Shown one piece after another: positions 13,535-23,639 of a DNA stretch of 64,000 bases (the stretch's first letter is position 1; every line of letters starts with the position of its first letter). Under the pieces are notes generated by a model. That model worked only from the letters and a program-made list of their open reading frames with translations. It was not told the DNA's origin and searched no databases. The DNA comes from Hypsibius dujardini (Eukaryota > Tardigrada > Eutardigrada > Parachela > Hypsibiidae), in assembly GCA_001579985.1 (NCBI GenBank), contig LRSR01006750.1, positions 62,001-126,000 of the forward strand, read 5' to 3'. A program made the position numbers and the translations under genes.

Positions 13535-14777
13535 GTTCTCAAGTTGACCGACCAGATTGAAGAACTTCGAAAGCTCATTCGACTCCATCCAATGGTAATA
13601 TAATTAGCCAGACAAACAAATAAACAAGTAAGCAGGCAGACAGAGACGCAGAGACAGATAGACAGACAAACAGACAAACCGATAAACCAAAACAAACATA
13701 GATTGAGTAACAGACGCACAGATGTGCAGACCGACATCCAAATAGGTAGAGCGTCAGAGAACCAACTATTCCAGTGTGTAACGTTTAGGCACTTAAAAAC
13801 CTAGTATTAAAATGCTACCTCTTTACAGGAGAGCATTCCATCGAGCAGGAACTCTGCAGTAGAACCGAACGCAAAACAAAAACGACAAGTGTTGGTATGT
13901 ACTTCAGCGGTCTGATTTCCATTGGAACTGGTGTTCGATACTGAACAGAGCGCTTAAGTTTATTTCATTAATAAAATAATGATTAAGCGTTTTATTTGCA
14001 GAATTTTATGCTGGAGCAAATTCATTGGAAGAAGGCCTTGCAGCTTTTGACATCGTTTTTAACCACGATGAGAAGGTGAACTCTGTCGCTACTGAATCTG
14101 GTGCCAAACGTACGAAAAAGCCAGAACTCCGAACGGAAGGAAAGATCATGATCGAAAGTGAGTTCAACCCCATAAAAGGGCACACTGGAGGGCATGCATG
14201 CAATAGACCCTGCTTAATTAATTGGAGCGGTGATGGGGGGGGGGAATGGCAGTTGTGACTTTTGTTAATTATTTATTGAGATTATATTGTACGAATCTGT
14301 ATGAAAAACCTGTATTTGTATGAAATCTGTCGCCTTTCACACTATTATTCGCACCTATTATGGTAGACAAAGTGCCAACATTAAATCATATCACCGTAAA
14401 ATTATATTTAATAAACATAACGAAATCTGTTCCAAATATGGAGCGTCATAATTGGTCTGCAAATAAGTCATGTATCTTCTTCTTTTGCAGAACAAATGGA
14501 ACAGTGGCTCCTAGAAGGAACAGACCTCACAGAACAAGACTTTGTGAAATTACTGAGTGTACTGCCAACTGTCTATACAAATAGCACTAATTATCCACTA
14601 ACTTTTGATTGTTTAACCATTCCCATTTTCATTAATATATTTTCGGCTACATACCCTTTATGCTATGCTGCTTTCACTGAATAATTTGTTTTGATTGCAG
14701 TAGCCACAGTTGTGCAGGACATTGTTTCGCCTAATGTTTTAGACGATCTACAATATTTTATCAATATCGGTCTTTGA
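13535..14777 (+). CDS. Small multi-exon gene, product unknown
   Basis: Candidate exons with good acceptors are 13535-13594 (VLKLTDQIEELRKLIRLHPM, coiled-coil-like, donor GTAATA), 13829-13894 (donor GTATGT), 14002-14157 (FYAGANSLEEGLAAFDIVFN onward, donor GTGAGT), 14491 onward (QMEQWLLEGTDLTEQDFVKL) and 14701-14777 (ends NVLDDLQYFINIGL, TGA). Exons 13829, 14002 and 14491 join in one frame. The link to 13535 and the donor of the 14491 exon do not, so an exon is missing or a boundary is wrong. The encoded protein looks small, acidic and soluble. I recognise no family. Confidence 0.4.
13620..13690 (-). repeat. (GACA)n microsatellite
   Basis: The sequence is imperfect AACA/GACA/GATA tetramers, between candidate exons of the small plus-strand gene. 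Confidence 0.8.
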
Positions 14778-14889
14778 ACTTTGCGGCAAATTCGCTTTTG
14801 GGCGTGTTTACAACGGTTTCTTGCAACCAAATAAAAATTTGTGCGGTTTATTCCGATTGGTCTATTTTTGACGAGATTCAGTGAGAACA

Positions 14890-15145
14890 TCATGATCCAC
14901 CAACTGCTGAAGATACGCCCTGAACTTCTGACGAATTGCAGCTGACCATTCTGGTGAGATCTGGCAGAGATCTCGTCAGATACTTTTAAGAGTTTTCTGG
15001 CGAGATCTGCCGGATTTCTCACCCAACACTCTTGCCAAGAATAGTATGTTAATTTCGTCAGATCTCGTGAGACCATATATGGGAGAATATCACCAGATTT
15101 GGACCAGATCTGGGCCAGATCTGACGGAAATTTGGGGCTGGGTAG
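14890..15145. repeat. Degenerate repeat related to 11690-11890
   Basis: The cluster contains repeated CTGGCGAGATCTG, GGACCAGATCTGG and GGGCCAGATCTG words and is rich in short inverted pairs. It shares TTGCCCA/CTTGCCA and CTGGCGAGA motifs with the cluster 3 kb to the left. Confidence 0.4.
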
Positions 15146-15349
15146 TACTCGCCAAGGCTTGGGTCGATATATGAACCGCATCGCAATACTCGTTGTTTTT
15201 ATGAGTACCCTCGGCGTGCTGTCCGGAATGGGTGACCGAGGGCGTGGTGTATATCAAGCTCCCATCCTCATTGTGAAGAATGTTCTTTCTGTTCGTGTAT
15301 CCGCAAAACTTCCGTTCCCAACGGACCTTAAAGAAGGTGGTTTGCAAGG

Positions 15350-16650
15350 GCAATCAGGATACTAGTTTTTTGGAGTGCTTGGGGTTGGTCCTTCTCAAAG
15401 GTGACAAAGCTCTGTTTTTCTCCGTGAATGTGCTGCGGTGACTCGGTGTTTTTACCAGTGTGAGTGCTTTTTTAGGCTTCGGGATTGAAGTTTTTGAGGA
15501 TGAGCACATGGCTGTGTCACATCGCGTTCGAGTCTCTTTCGTAGAAAGCGGTGTGTGAGCCGGAAATGCCGACACCTTCTTCGTGGTCCCATGGCGTGTG
15601 AGGGTAAGCGTGATGTTGAGCGTGGACATTGTGACCGACTTTACTGCTTCTCTTGTACGAAGCGCTGGCTTGATGAGGCTTGGCTGTTGAGATTCTACGT
15701 GGTTGGTGGGCCCGCTCGTCCGTTTGGTCTTCGTTTACGCGTGACTGAGGGGCTACAGAACCTTTTCGCGGGGACTGTTTTTGGGTACTTGGATAGTTTG
15801 TTGACTGTACGTCATTGGGCTCAAAGTCTCTCTCATAGAAAGCGGTATGCGAACGGGAAATGCCGAGACCCTCGTCATGATCCCACGGCGTGTGAGGAGG
15901 AAGATGGTGAGGGCGGACAAGGTGTTCTATGTCGCTGCTCCTTTTTTGTGAATTACTGGTTTTATGGACTGGAGATTTTGATCATCTTCGCATCGTTTGA
16001 ACGTCTCTTTCGGAACCGCCTTCGTTAACACTGGTCCTTTGCTTCGTGGAACCTTTATGCTGTTGCTGTTGAATGGTATGTGCCTTATGTTCTTCTTCTT
16101 GGTGGTAGTCATGCAGCTGATTTGCGTTGTAGTAGTCGCCCTCAGTTGCACTTGAGCGGTTTAGTCTACAAATATTCCGTGGGGAGATTTCCGGACTGTG
16201 GGTAACGTGTTGGTGGTGATGATGTTGCTCAGGTTGGGGTTTCCGCTCTATCGTGCTCGATCGGTGCCGTGTTGAACGTTTCGGTGGCGACATAAATTTG
16301 TTCCGCGATTCGTCTTGCTCGCAGCAATCATGGAAATAATGATGCGCCACGTAGTAGTCATCATCGGCTATGTTTTGCCGATGGGCTTTTGAGCTCTTTC
16401 GAGGTGAATTTTGAGTGGATTGAGGCTCACTCTTTACACGATGATCATGTGGCTCGTGAGTCATGTGTTGGTGAGTCCATTGTCAGAGGTATTTGGGCGG
16501 CGTTGTTTGGAACTTTTCTGTAGCGAATGTACCGGGATTGAAGGTCCTTCGTGATACTGATCGTGATGACGGGCGTAAATCTGGTGGGCGATGTAGTGTC
16601 CTTCCCCGACGATGTTTTGGACGGCTCAATTGCAAAATTTTTTGAGGCGT
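15350..16650 (-). pseudogene. Histidine-rich tandem-repeat coding segment, interrupted
   Basis: Minus-strand frames encode a His/Gln/Ser-rich protein with internal repeats. One repeat is HTPWDH[DE]EG[LV]GIS followed by SHTAFYERD, present twice about 100 residues apart (near 15.86 and 15.56 kb). A second, looser repeat is QNIVGEGHYIAHQIYARHHD, QNIADDDYYVAHHYFHDCC and ATEGDYYNANQLHDYHQ. The reading is interrupted by an in-frame TGA at 15982-15984, after which the same frame stays open for about 140 codons, and by a frame change near 16460. This points to a decaying gene, an exon with unrecognised introns, or assembly errors. No enzyme motif is visible. His-rich runs could bind metal or phase separate, but that is speculation. 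It is probably part of the same unit as the segments at 17.5 and 19.6 kb. Confidence 0.45.
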
Positions 16651-17460
16651 ATGGGGTGAGTGTAAGGGGATTGGTGGATCACTTTGGCTGTAATCGTGAA
16701 GCTGATGGGATATGAATTCGTCGGTTTTACTCCGTCGGCGGTGTAATTGAAGGGATGTGTGCTCTGCGGGTTTGTTATGTGTGGTTTTGGAACCAGATGA
16801 GCCTGAAATGAAAGTGACATTTAAGTCTGGTTCAATATGGTTGCAATATATTTGGGGGTGGGGTTTTTTATCTATTTAATCAGGGATGATAAAAAAGTGT
16901 TTCATGTTTAACTCTGGATAGATTTTTTAGCATATATAACATGCCATAAATTGTACGATGATAGTTTGGTTTAAAAATTAGAGGCGTACCGGACAGGTTC
17001 CCACTGAGGCTGTTTCTTATTTACGGTATGAGTCACTCACTGTTCTGCCCCCTCCCCACCAACGCCCATGATAATTATACCCTTCGCCCCAAAACGTTTA
17101 TCCTCCATAACTGCCACCCAATAAAATCATTTCTATTCTGAAGGCTTACTGCAATCAATTTTATACGAGTTACCACATATACAGCCTTAGATATTTTCAT
17201 TGAATTGAGAGACCATGAGCCAGACAATAAAACCCAACAACATCTGTTTTAAGGCAAGACGTATCAACATATTTCTGCTACTTTAAATGTTTGTGTTTTT
17301 TTTACATTCAAATCATTAAAGGTCGCATTTACAATCGCATGATTTGATTAAAATGAACAACCCTTATTTATATTTCACAGTAAAATCTTAAAAAAGATAA
17401 AAAACCACTCACAAATGCGAGGTCTTGATCAAAATCAGTTTGTCTTTTTGCAGTACTTAC
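16651..17460. other. AT-rich spacer or intron, nothing recognised
   Basis: The segment lies between two minus-strand histidine-rich coding pieces. It has no open frame with motifs and no repeat of note, and is most simply an intron. Confidence 0.35.
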
Positions 17461-18036
17461 CAACGGTGTACAAGCTGCCATCCCTTGGTTTACGGCGCTT
17501 CTTGACTTTCGCCTCTGCACCCTTTTTGGGATGGATGGCGGGAATATCCGGTACATTTTTTTGCTGTTCATGGTGTATATGATGCGGTGGTTTTGGCGGC
17601 TGATGGTTCGACAGATCCTTATGATATGCCAAAGGAGAATGCGAAATCAAATGGTCATGGTGCTCGGCCAAACTCTGTCGGCTCTTCAATCTTTCGTGAC
17701 TACTGTTATGGTACATGTGATGCCCAGCAGATGAAAGCATATATCCACCGCTTTCCGGGGATTTTGGACTAGAATGTCTACGCTGATTCGTCGCGGGGAC
17801 CTTGTCCTTGCTCTCTCTCCGTCTGCGTTCCCGTTCCAAGACCGCCGACGACGGCACTTCCTCTTCTTCTGTCACGCTTTTTCCACGGGACTTCACAACC
17901 TTGCGGAACTTTTCTGGGCTCCTTTTTAGCCTCTTCCTTCTCCACACTTTTGCCGCTCAGGTTCTCGTTGTAATCGTGAATCATAAGTGCTTGCGATTTG
18001 CCGTGATGGTGACACTTGTTGTCGACGGTAGACTGA
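17461..18036 (-). pseudogene. His/Lys-rich exon with a strong donor and one frame change
   Basis: The exon ends LYTVG at 17461 with a consensus donor GTAAGT. Upstream it reads AEAKVKKRRKPRDG, then HHMYHNSSHERLKSRQSLAE, EHHDHLISHSPLAYHKDLSN and a basic/acidic stretch. A second frame just upstream (CHHHGKSQALMIHDYNENLS, then EKEEAKK) continues the same composition. The shift between frames falls near an A-run at about 17925-17935, so it may be a one-base indel. The start near 18036 at a weak acceptor is uncertain. The protein is charged, low complexity and likely disordered. It shares His-rich style with the flanking minus-strand segments. Confidence 0.45.
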
Positions 18037-18110
18037 CGTTAATTGTGCGAAGATTCGCTATAAACATTCATAACGACATCCCTATTATAATTTCCATAAT
18101 TTTCTTGCAG

Positions 18111-18261
18111 TTTAGCATTTCTAAAGTCAAATTCTGTTGTGACCAATGTATTTCAAATCAAATTTTACGTCGATGATCAACACAAAATGTTGATTGAAAT
18201 GTGTTGTGAAGATAACGTTGAGTACGAGGAGGATGCTCCATTTTGGGTCACCCAAATTCGG
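18111..18261 (+). CDS. Single exon of an unknown plus-strand gene
   Basis: A TTTCTTGCAG acceptor is followed by a 151-bp open stretch. It reads LAFLKSNSVVTNVFQIKFYV and then DDQHKMLIEMCCEDNVEYEE, ending DAPFWVTQIR at a GTAATA donor. The composition is that of a folded protein. No partner exon could be assigned with confidence; a frame at 18681-18800 (SGDSEEAFQIRVDTKNDK) is a weak candidate. Product unknown. Confidence 0.4.
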
Positions 18262-19557
18262 GTAATAATTCTGACCTCTTAGACGTGTCAGCATTATGAG
18301 ACTTTATCTATACAATAATAATCCATTTCCGGGTCCTCATCCCACCAAAAATTCAATTTTGGGATCGTTTAGATCAGTCAACTATTCTTCGGGGTTTGAA
18401 CGGCGGAACTATGGTTCATATTTAGAAGCTATTCTCATCTGTCCAGATTCCAAATTATATTTGAATGGGATTATATAGTCGGAAACGTTTGCGTCAATTT
18501 AGAGGGAAAGTTTCACTGTACTGGCCAGAAATTGGTAGCCAACTTCCTACAGAGACAATTAAGAAAATCAATAAGAGTTTTCTCAACTTTAAAATTTCAC
18601 AATAAAAAAACTCCGAAAGCAAACCACACAAAGGTGGGATGATAAATAGCGATGATAGATATCGACCTGCTTAAGAAATTATGTCAGGTGATTCTGAAGA
18701 AGCCTTCCAAATCCGTGTGGATACCAAAAATGATAAAACTGATCTGACAACAGACGCGGTTTTCAAGACGAAGATGTTTGTCGCAATTTCAAAAAAAAGT
18801 TTCAGTTATTTAATTTCGTTTCCGGTGAAGCTTTCCTGCACAGGCTTTGTTGGATTAACAATATACGTTAAAAATTGAAAAAGGAGTCGTTCCGACTTAC
18901 AAGGGAATATTTACCTTTGTCAGCCTGAGATCGGGATCAATTTTTTTATGGATACATACTATCAAACCATGATTTAAGAAAATATGACTGGTCCCCCACA
19001 ATTCCGTTTGAGATGGAGAAAATCGGAGGTTACTATTGCGACAGCCACTTTAATGCTTTTGCAATAGCGTTGATTGATTGAATTACGAAAAATATTTTGT
19101 TCGTTTACCCATTTAACGGTTTTGAGAAAAATGAATGCGCGCAAAAGTGCGCAGACAAGTACTTTCTACACATTAGCATCGTTTTAGCTCCGCTCTACAA
19201 CATTTTGAGTTTCAGAGAGAACATCCATTTTATAAGTTATCCTTTTAAGGTTACTTTATTTGTTTCACTGCCTCAAGAATCACTTGATGGGAAGGTAGAA
19301 TTCCAAAGGAATCCCTCACACAATCAAGCAATGAAGCAATCAACCCATTGAGCCCGTGGTAAAAAGCAAAATCGGCCATTTTAGTCAGAAACCCTAGGAA
19401 GGCTTCCTGCGTGAGATTTCAAATTTTGTTTATTATAAACTTAATTCAGGCTTCAGGTGTGACGCTTTTGTCATCTAAGAAGTTAGCGTCAATTGACTCA
19501 GTTTGCGTGACCACCGTTTAAAACTATTCAATGTTCTTGGTGGACCCTGTAGTTTAC
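18262..19557. other. Mostly non-coding, weak exon candidates only
   Basis: The region is AT-rich. A plus-strand frame at 18681-18878 is protein-like at its start but has no convincing donor. Nothing else was recognised. Confidence 0.3.
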
Positions 19558-19745
19558 CTGTAATTGTAAATCCGGTGGACGTGCGAACTGCCATGCTGCT
19601 CGTGAGAATGTTGATGACCAAGCGATGACTCTGCCGTGTGATAGTGAGGATGATCGTGTTTATCATCATTCTTCGGCAGGATGTATTGCATAGTTTTACA
19701 GACGACCCCCTCGACCACCAGCTCCAGAAACTCCTTCTCCATCTG
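19558..19745 (-). CDS. Histidine-rich exon, product unknown
   Basis: A GTAG acceptor precedes QMEKEFLELVVEGVVCKTMQ. The exon then encodes a His-rich tail (KHDHPHYHTAESSLGHQHSH, EQHGSSHVHRIYNY) and ends in CAG before GTAAAC. Its His-rich repeats resemble those at 15.4-18.0 kb on the same strand, so it is a plausible upstream exon of the same gene. No family is recognised. Confidence 0.45.
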
Positions 19746-21249
19746 CTACCACTGAAGATCCTTCTCAAGCTCGACTAACTCAGAAGAAGCAACTTTTAGA
19801 AGTTCGGGAAGTAGAAAGTTCCGAGTTCTTGGTCCTTCAAAATCTAATATAAGCGGATTAATGGCCCGCGACTGCGGCGACCCGACGTTTTTCATCCCGT
19901 TGGCCACGATTTATCTGGCAGATCTGCCGCGGATTGAAACAACAACACCCCTCGAGGCTAGTCTTTGGTGTTGACGCTGCAATAGATACGGTAGAGGGAG
20001 ATCTGTTGGGATTTGTTGGTGTTGCTGTAGTTGTTGATGGTGATGATGGGACACGCGGGTAAAGGGGTTGTGACGGCAACTCGGCGATGGTACAGCCGGA
20101 TGTCATGGCTTAAGGAGCTATTATGCAACGATCCGTAAATTTTGCCTCTTATCATGCGGTGTGATTGCCATCGAGGAAACTGTACTCGTGTTTGTAATGA
20201 TCAACTGCGATAATCAGCATGGAATTATGCCCCAGCAATTCGGACGCAGGGAGTCCGGCTAAGCCTGAGGAAAGGTATACAACCGAGGCCGAGTCAAGTT
20301 AGATGGATCGACCTGGATGAAAATAACCGCTTAATTGCCATGACGATGTAAACTGAAGAAATATGGCCGATAGGGTTATAGTACAGTATACATACAGTGA
20401 AACTTTGAAATTTGGCGACAGCGAATCAATAGAGGACATCGAGAGAAATCGATTAAAATATTTTAGAAGAAAAAAATCAAAACTTAGTGAGATATGTCAG
20501 TTCCAACTTGGGGTACAATCAATCAATCAGCCATTACAATCCTATGTGCAATACAGCCTAAAGTGAGTAACGCACTCGTGAATGTGCAATCAACCATTCA
20601 ACTAATCAACCATAACACCTGATTCCTACACAATGCATAAACACATGTGCCAGTCACTCAACCAATCAAGGATGTGTGATTTTTTAATAGAAAACTTAAC
20701 ACCGACCTATGGAAAAAACTACTCATGGGTTAAAGATCATAAGAATGGCATCGCTGACACCGCTACTCAGTAATAATAATAGTAACGTCCCCCACGTCAA
20801 TTTGAGGCAGCAGGGATGCATTTTTTCTGCATCAAGAAGTTTCACAAGACTAAAAAATCAGACGGAACGGCAGTTGGAAGAAAAGTAGCGATAGAGAGAG
20901 CCACCATTGATTGAACAAATCGACTAATCAATGGACATGATGACAATTCTACAATCAGCTAGACAAGCGCTAACTTCAATACTCAAATTCGAACGTTTTC
21001 AAATCAACCCATCACTCACTGAACTCTGCGTTGCGGCGATACCATCTCCCAATTCAAAGGGATCACTCCGATATGCAGCTCCCAGACGTTGGCTTGCGTA
21101 AAATGGCACATCTTGAGATGAAATGCTGATACTGGCGCTAATCCAGAAAAGACTGGATTGATAGAATTTGGGATCTCAGTCACGGATCTTTACGTATTTA
21201 ATGGACTTGATTTCTCGCGTGGTCAAGATGTTACGAATTTCTTCTTCGG
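19746..21249. other. Little recognisable; two weak exon candidates and half of a duplicated motif
   Basis: A plus-strand frame opens with ATG at 20363 (ADRVIVQYTYSETLKFGDSE) and runs to a GTGAGT donor near 20562. A minus-strand frame at 19858-20106 is Pro/Ser/Thr-rich. At about 20800-20845 is a 40-bp motif (GAGGCAGCAGGGATGCAT core) repeated at about 21890-21940. None of these is firmly supported as a gene. Confidence 0.3.
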
Positions 21250-21875
21250 TAACTGTTTTGCACAACCTAGTCATATGGAAATCTTGCTTCTTTTCGGAAT
21301 TAAGCTTGATTGGTGGAGCAGAAAAAGCAAACCTTGCGCGTTAGCAGGACGGGAATTCGCAACAACTTTACTCTTAATTTTAGTGTTTGATTTTGAGTTG
21401 CATACCTTCTTCCATGTCTCAAAATTGGTTGCAACTTTAGCAACGGCGGCGAAGGTGGCTTGTAAGTTGGAAGTCTGAACCGACTCCTCCAATTAGGCGC
21501 AAATAAAGATGGCAGGTTCTCAAAATCATAAAATTGATGTGATAGTTGACCGATTTGCTCTTGTATTCGGATGACGTTTGCTATGTAACCACAGATTCCT
21601 TGGAAGAATTCAAAGTCATATTGGTGAGCTCTTGTTGTTTGCTGGAAGAGATTGCTGACACACGCCGTAAACTCCGTTATAGAACTCCTGGTCGACAGGA
21701 AAAATTCGAAGTTTCGATTCGCGTTGGTTAGCTGCAGCTCATATTCACGTTTTCAGTCGTTTGCAATGAAATATTTGAGGTATTCAGTCATGAGGGTTGG
21801 CATGGTGAGACGTTTTTTTAAAATTTCATTGTGTGTTTTGTTGTACTCCTCGTACTTCACCTTGTACTGGTAATT
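21250..21875 (-). pseudogene. Interrupted ORF of unknown family
   Basis: On the minus strand a long protein-like reading begins LNYQYKVKYEEYNKTHNEIL, continues with NANRNFEFFLSTRSSITEF and QYDFEFFQGICGYIANVIRI, and then in a second frame gives EESVQTSNLQATFAAVAKVA. At least two interruptions break it. The composition (amphipathic, Gln/Asn-rich helices) is that of a real protein. I do not recognise it, and it could be a host pseudogene or part of an old mobile element. Confidence 0.4.
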
Positions 21876-22604
21876 CAAAATGATAACCCTCTCCACCTCA
21901 ATTCGAGGCAGCAGGGATGCATATTTTCTGCATCAAGGTAATGGGAATGGTAACCCTGATTCAAATTACCATGAGCGTTGGGGCACCGATGGTGAATGAG
22001 CAAGCGAAGAGAATGGCAGCGCTGCTACCATTATTCAATCGAACATCGGTTTACCAAAACGATTGTGAGTCTGATTATTGGCCCTACCGCGAGCAAGCAA
22101 ATAGGGAATTTCGTAAGACTTAATCAGAATTCATTAATTTTTATCGTTAAGTAGACCAAATACATACATATCAAGGATTATTTTAAGGGGATTTTTAATG
22201 TAACACAAACTCGGTCAGAATTTTATTAAGCTCGCGCTGCGCGCGCTTGCACTCGCATTACAATTTTCTTTAACTCGGGATGTGCGCGCTTGGCGCACTT
22301 GTCCTCGTTTTTAGCATACAAAAACTAGGACTGTTAAGAAACTGATAATGTTTTGACATAGCAAACAATTACGTTTAAACCACAATTGTTTAGTCCATGA
22401 TACTGTTTTTTTGACGAGCATACAAACAACCAGAAACGGTTACAATTTTGAGTAACAAAAGGAAAAGAGAGCGAACTAAAATTAAACTTTACTAGAAATC
22501 TTTTCTTCCTCTTTCGATTCGGTGGCTTCGTCAAAGACACCAATAAATCACGCACTAGATTGCTGCGGTGCTGCGGTGATCTCGCGTCGATCTTTGTCCG
22601 TCAT
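21876..22604. other. Spacer with a possible short plus-strand exon
   Basis: It holds the second copy of the 40-bp GAGGCAGCAGGGATGCAT motif near 21890-21940. An ATG at about 21970 opens MSVGAPMVNEQAKRMAALLP and reaches a GTGAGT donor near 22071. Without a second exon this remains a weak call. The rest is AT-rich with nothing seen. Confidence 0.25.
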
Positions 22605-23260
22605 CTAGTTCTGGACTGCAGGCCACACGTTGTACTTAGTCAAGACAGGCATATTGATCTTCACATGCAGGTACTGATTGGCAGTCTCGGATGTCATTTG
22701 AGAGCGATCCGGAGTATTCAGCACGTTATACGCCGAGATGAGTCGTTCCACGTCGCAGGAATGTGGTATAGCTACTACTACTCGTGCGAGGCAAACTGCA
22801 ATGAGCTTCAACGACTGTTGCTGGAGGACCGCCAACAGGTTTTGGCGAATCGACCGACCTTCTTCCATTCCAAACCGAGAGAAGTCCTTGTACTCAGAAA
22901 TGAAGTTCCGCAAGCTGAGATCGGGACCGATGATTGAATGGGGAGTTCGCAACTGCTCCGTGATGTATTGGCCAGTAGGATGGGTGAGCGGTCTCACTGC
23001 TCTGATGAGCTCGTTGTCAATGCTCATGCGCTGAACAAAAAACTCGACCATCAGACCACCAACGTGTGTCCGTACTGGAGCAAACGGTCGAATGGCAGAC
23101 ACGTTCTTATTCGGCCTCCCCACAAGTGACCTAGTCCACATTTCTACGCCGCAAAATTTCCACCGTTTTCGTTTTCCTCAAGCAGCTCCTTTACCTTCTC
23201 CTCCCATCCACCAATTAGCGGCTCGTGCTGTAGCACAATAAGATCGGTCACCGCGTGACA
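22605..23260 (-). mobile_element. hAT transposase remnant (C-terminal dimerisation region)
   Basis: The minus-strand frame ends with IPHSCDVERLISAYNVLNT, PDRSQMTSETANQYLHVKIN and MPVLTKY. This is the pattern of the hAT C-terminal dimerisation domain: a small-residue/Cys turn, VER, a short helix, a basic linker and a second helix. The N-terminal zinc finger and most of the DDE domain are not present in one frame. A piece just upstream (HEPLIGGWEEKVKELLEENE) lies in another frame after a stop. Read as a relic, not an active copy. Confidence 0.6.
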
Positions 23261-23289
23261 CCTGCGGTCTGTTTTGTACACGTACTTTC

Positions 23290-23630
23290 TTTGCTTCGAA
23301 AAGTTGCACTTTTCGTTGTAAACGTTGCCCCACGTTGGTGTACGTTGCCCAAAATTGAAACGCGTTGGTTGATGTTTTATCACGTTGTCCTACGTTGTTG
23401 GATGTTGCTATACGTTGGTAGACGTTACCCTATCTTGCCGATGTTGCCCCCACGTTTGCTGATATTGCCCCACGTTGCTGACGTTGCTCCACGTTGTTGA
23501 CGTTGCCCCACGTCTGCTGAAGTTGCTCCACGTTGCCCCACGGTGCCTCACGATGCCTCACGTTGCCGATGTGGCCGACGTTGCCGACGTTGCTTCACGT
23601 TGCTGTCGCTCTTCCACGTTGCCTTATTTC
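23290..23630 (+). repeat. ACGTTGC minisatellite
   Basis: Imperfect tandem units of 12 to 24 bp are built on CACGTTGC and GACGTTGC. The same repeat occurs in the opposite orientation at 32895-33035 (GCAACGTG units). It directly abuts the hAT remnant. Confidence 0.85.
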
Positions 23631-23639
23631 TCCTTGTGT

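Noticed and set aside
15555-16028. Plus-strand frame of 157 codons, Cys/Arg-rich
   Set aside because: It is the complement of the His-rich minus-strand repeat segment, whose repeats and composition are far more protein-like.
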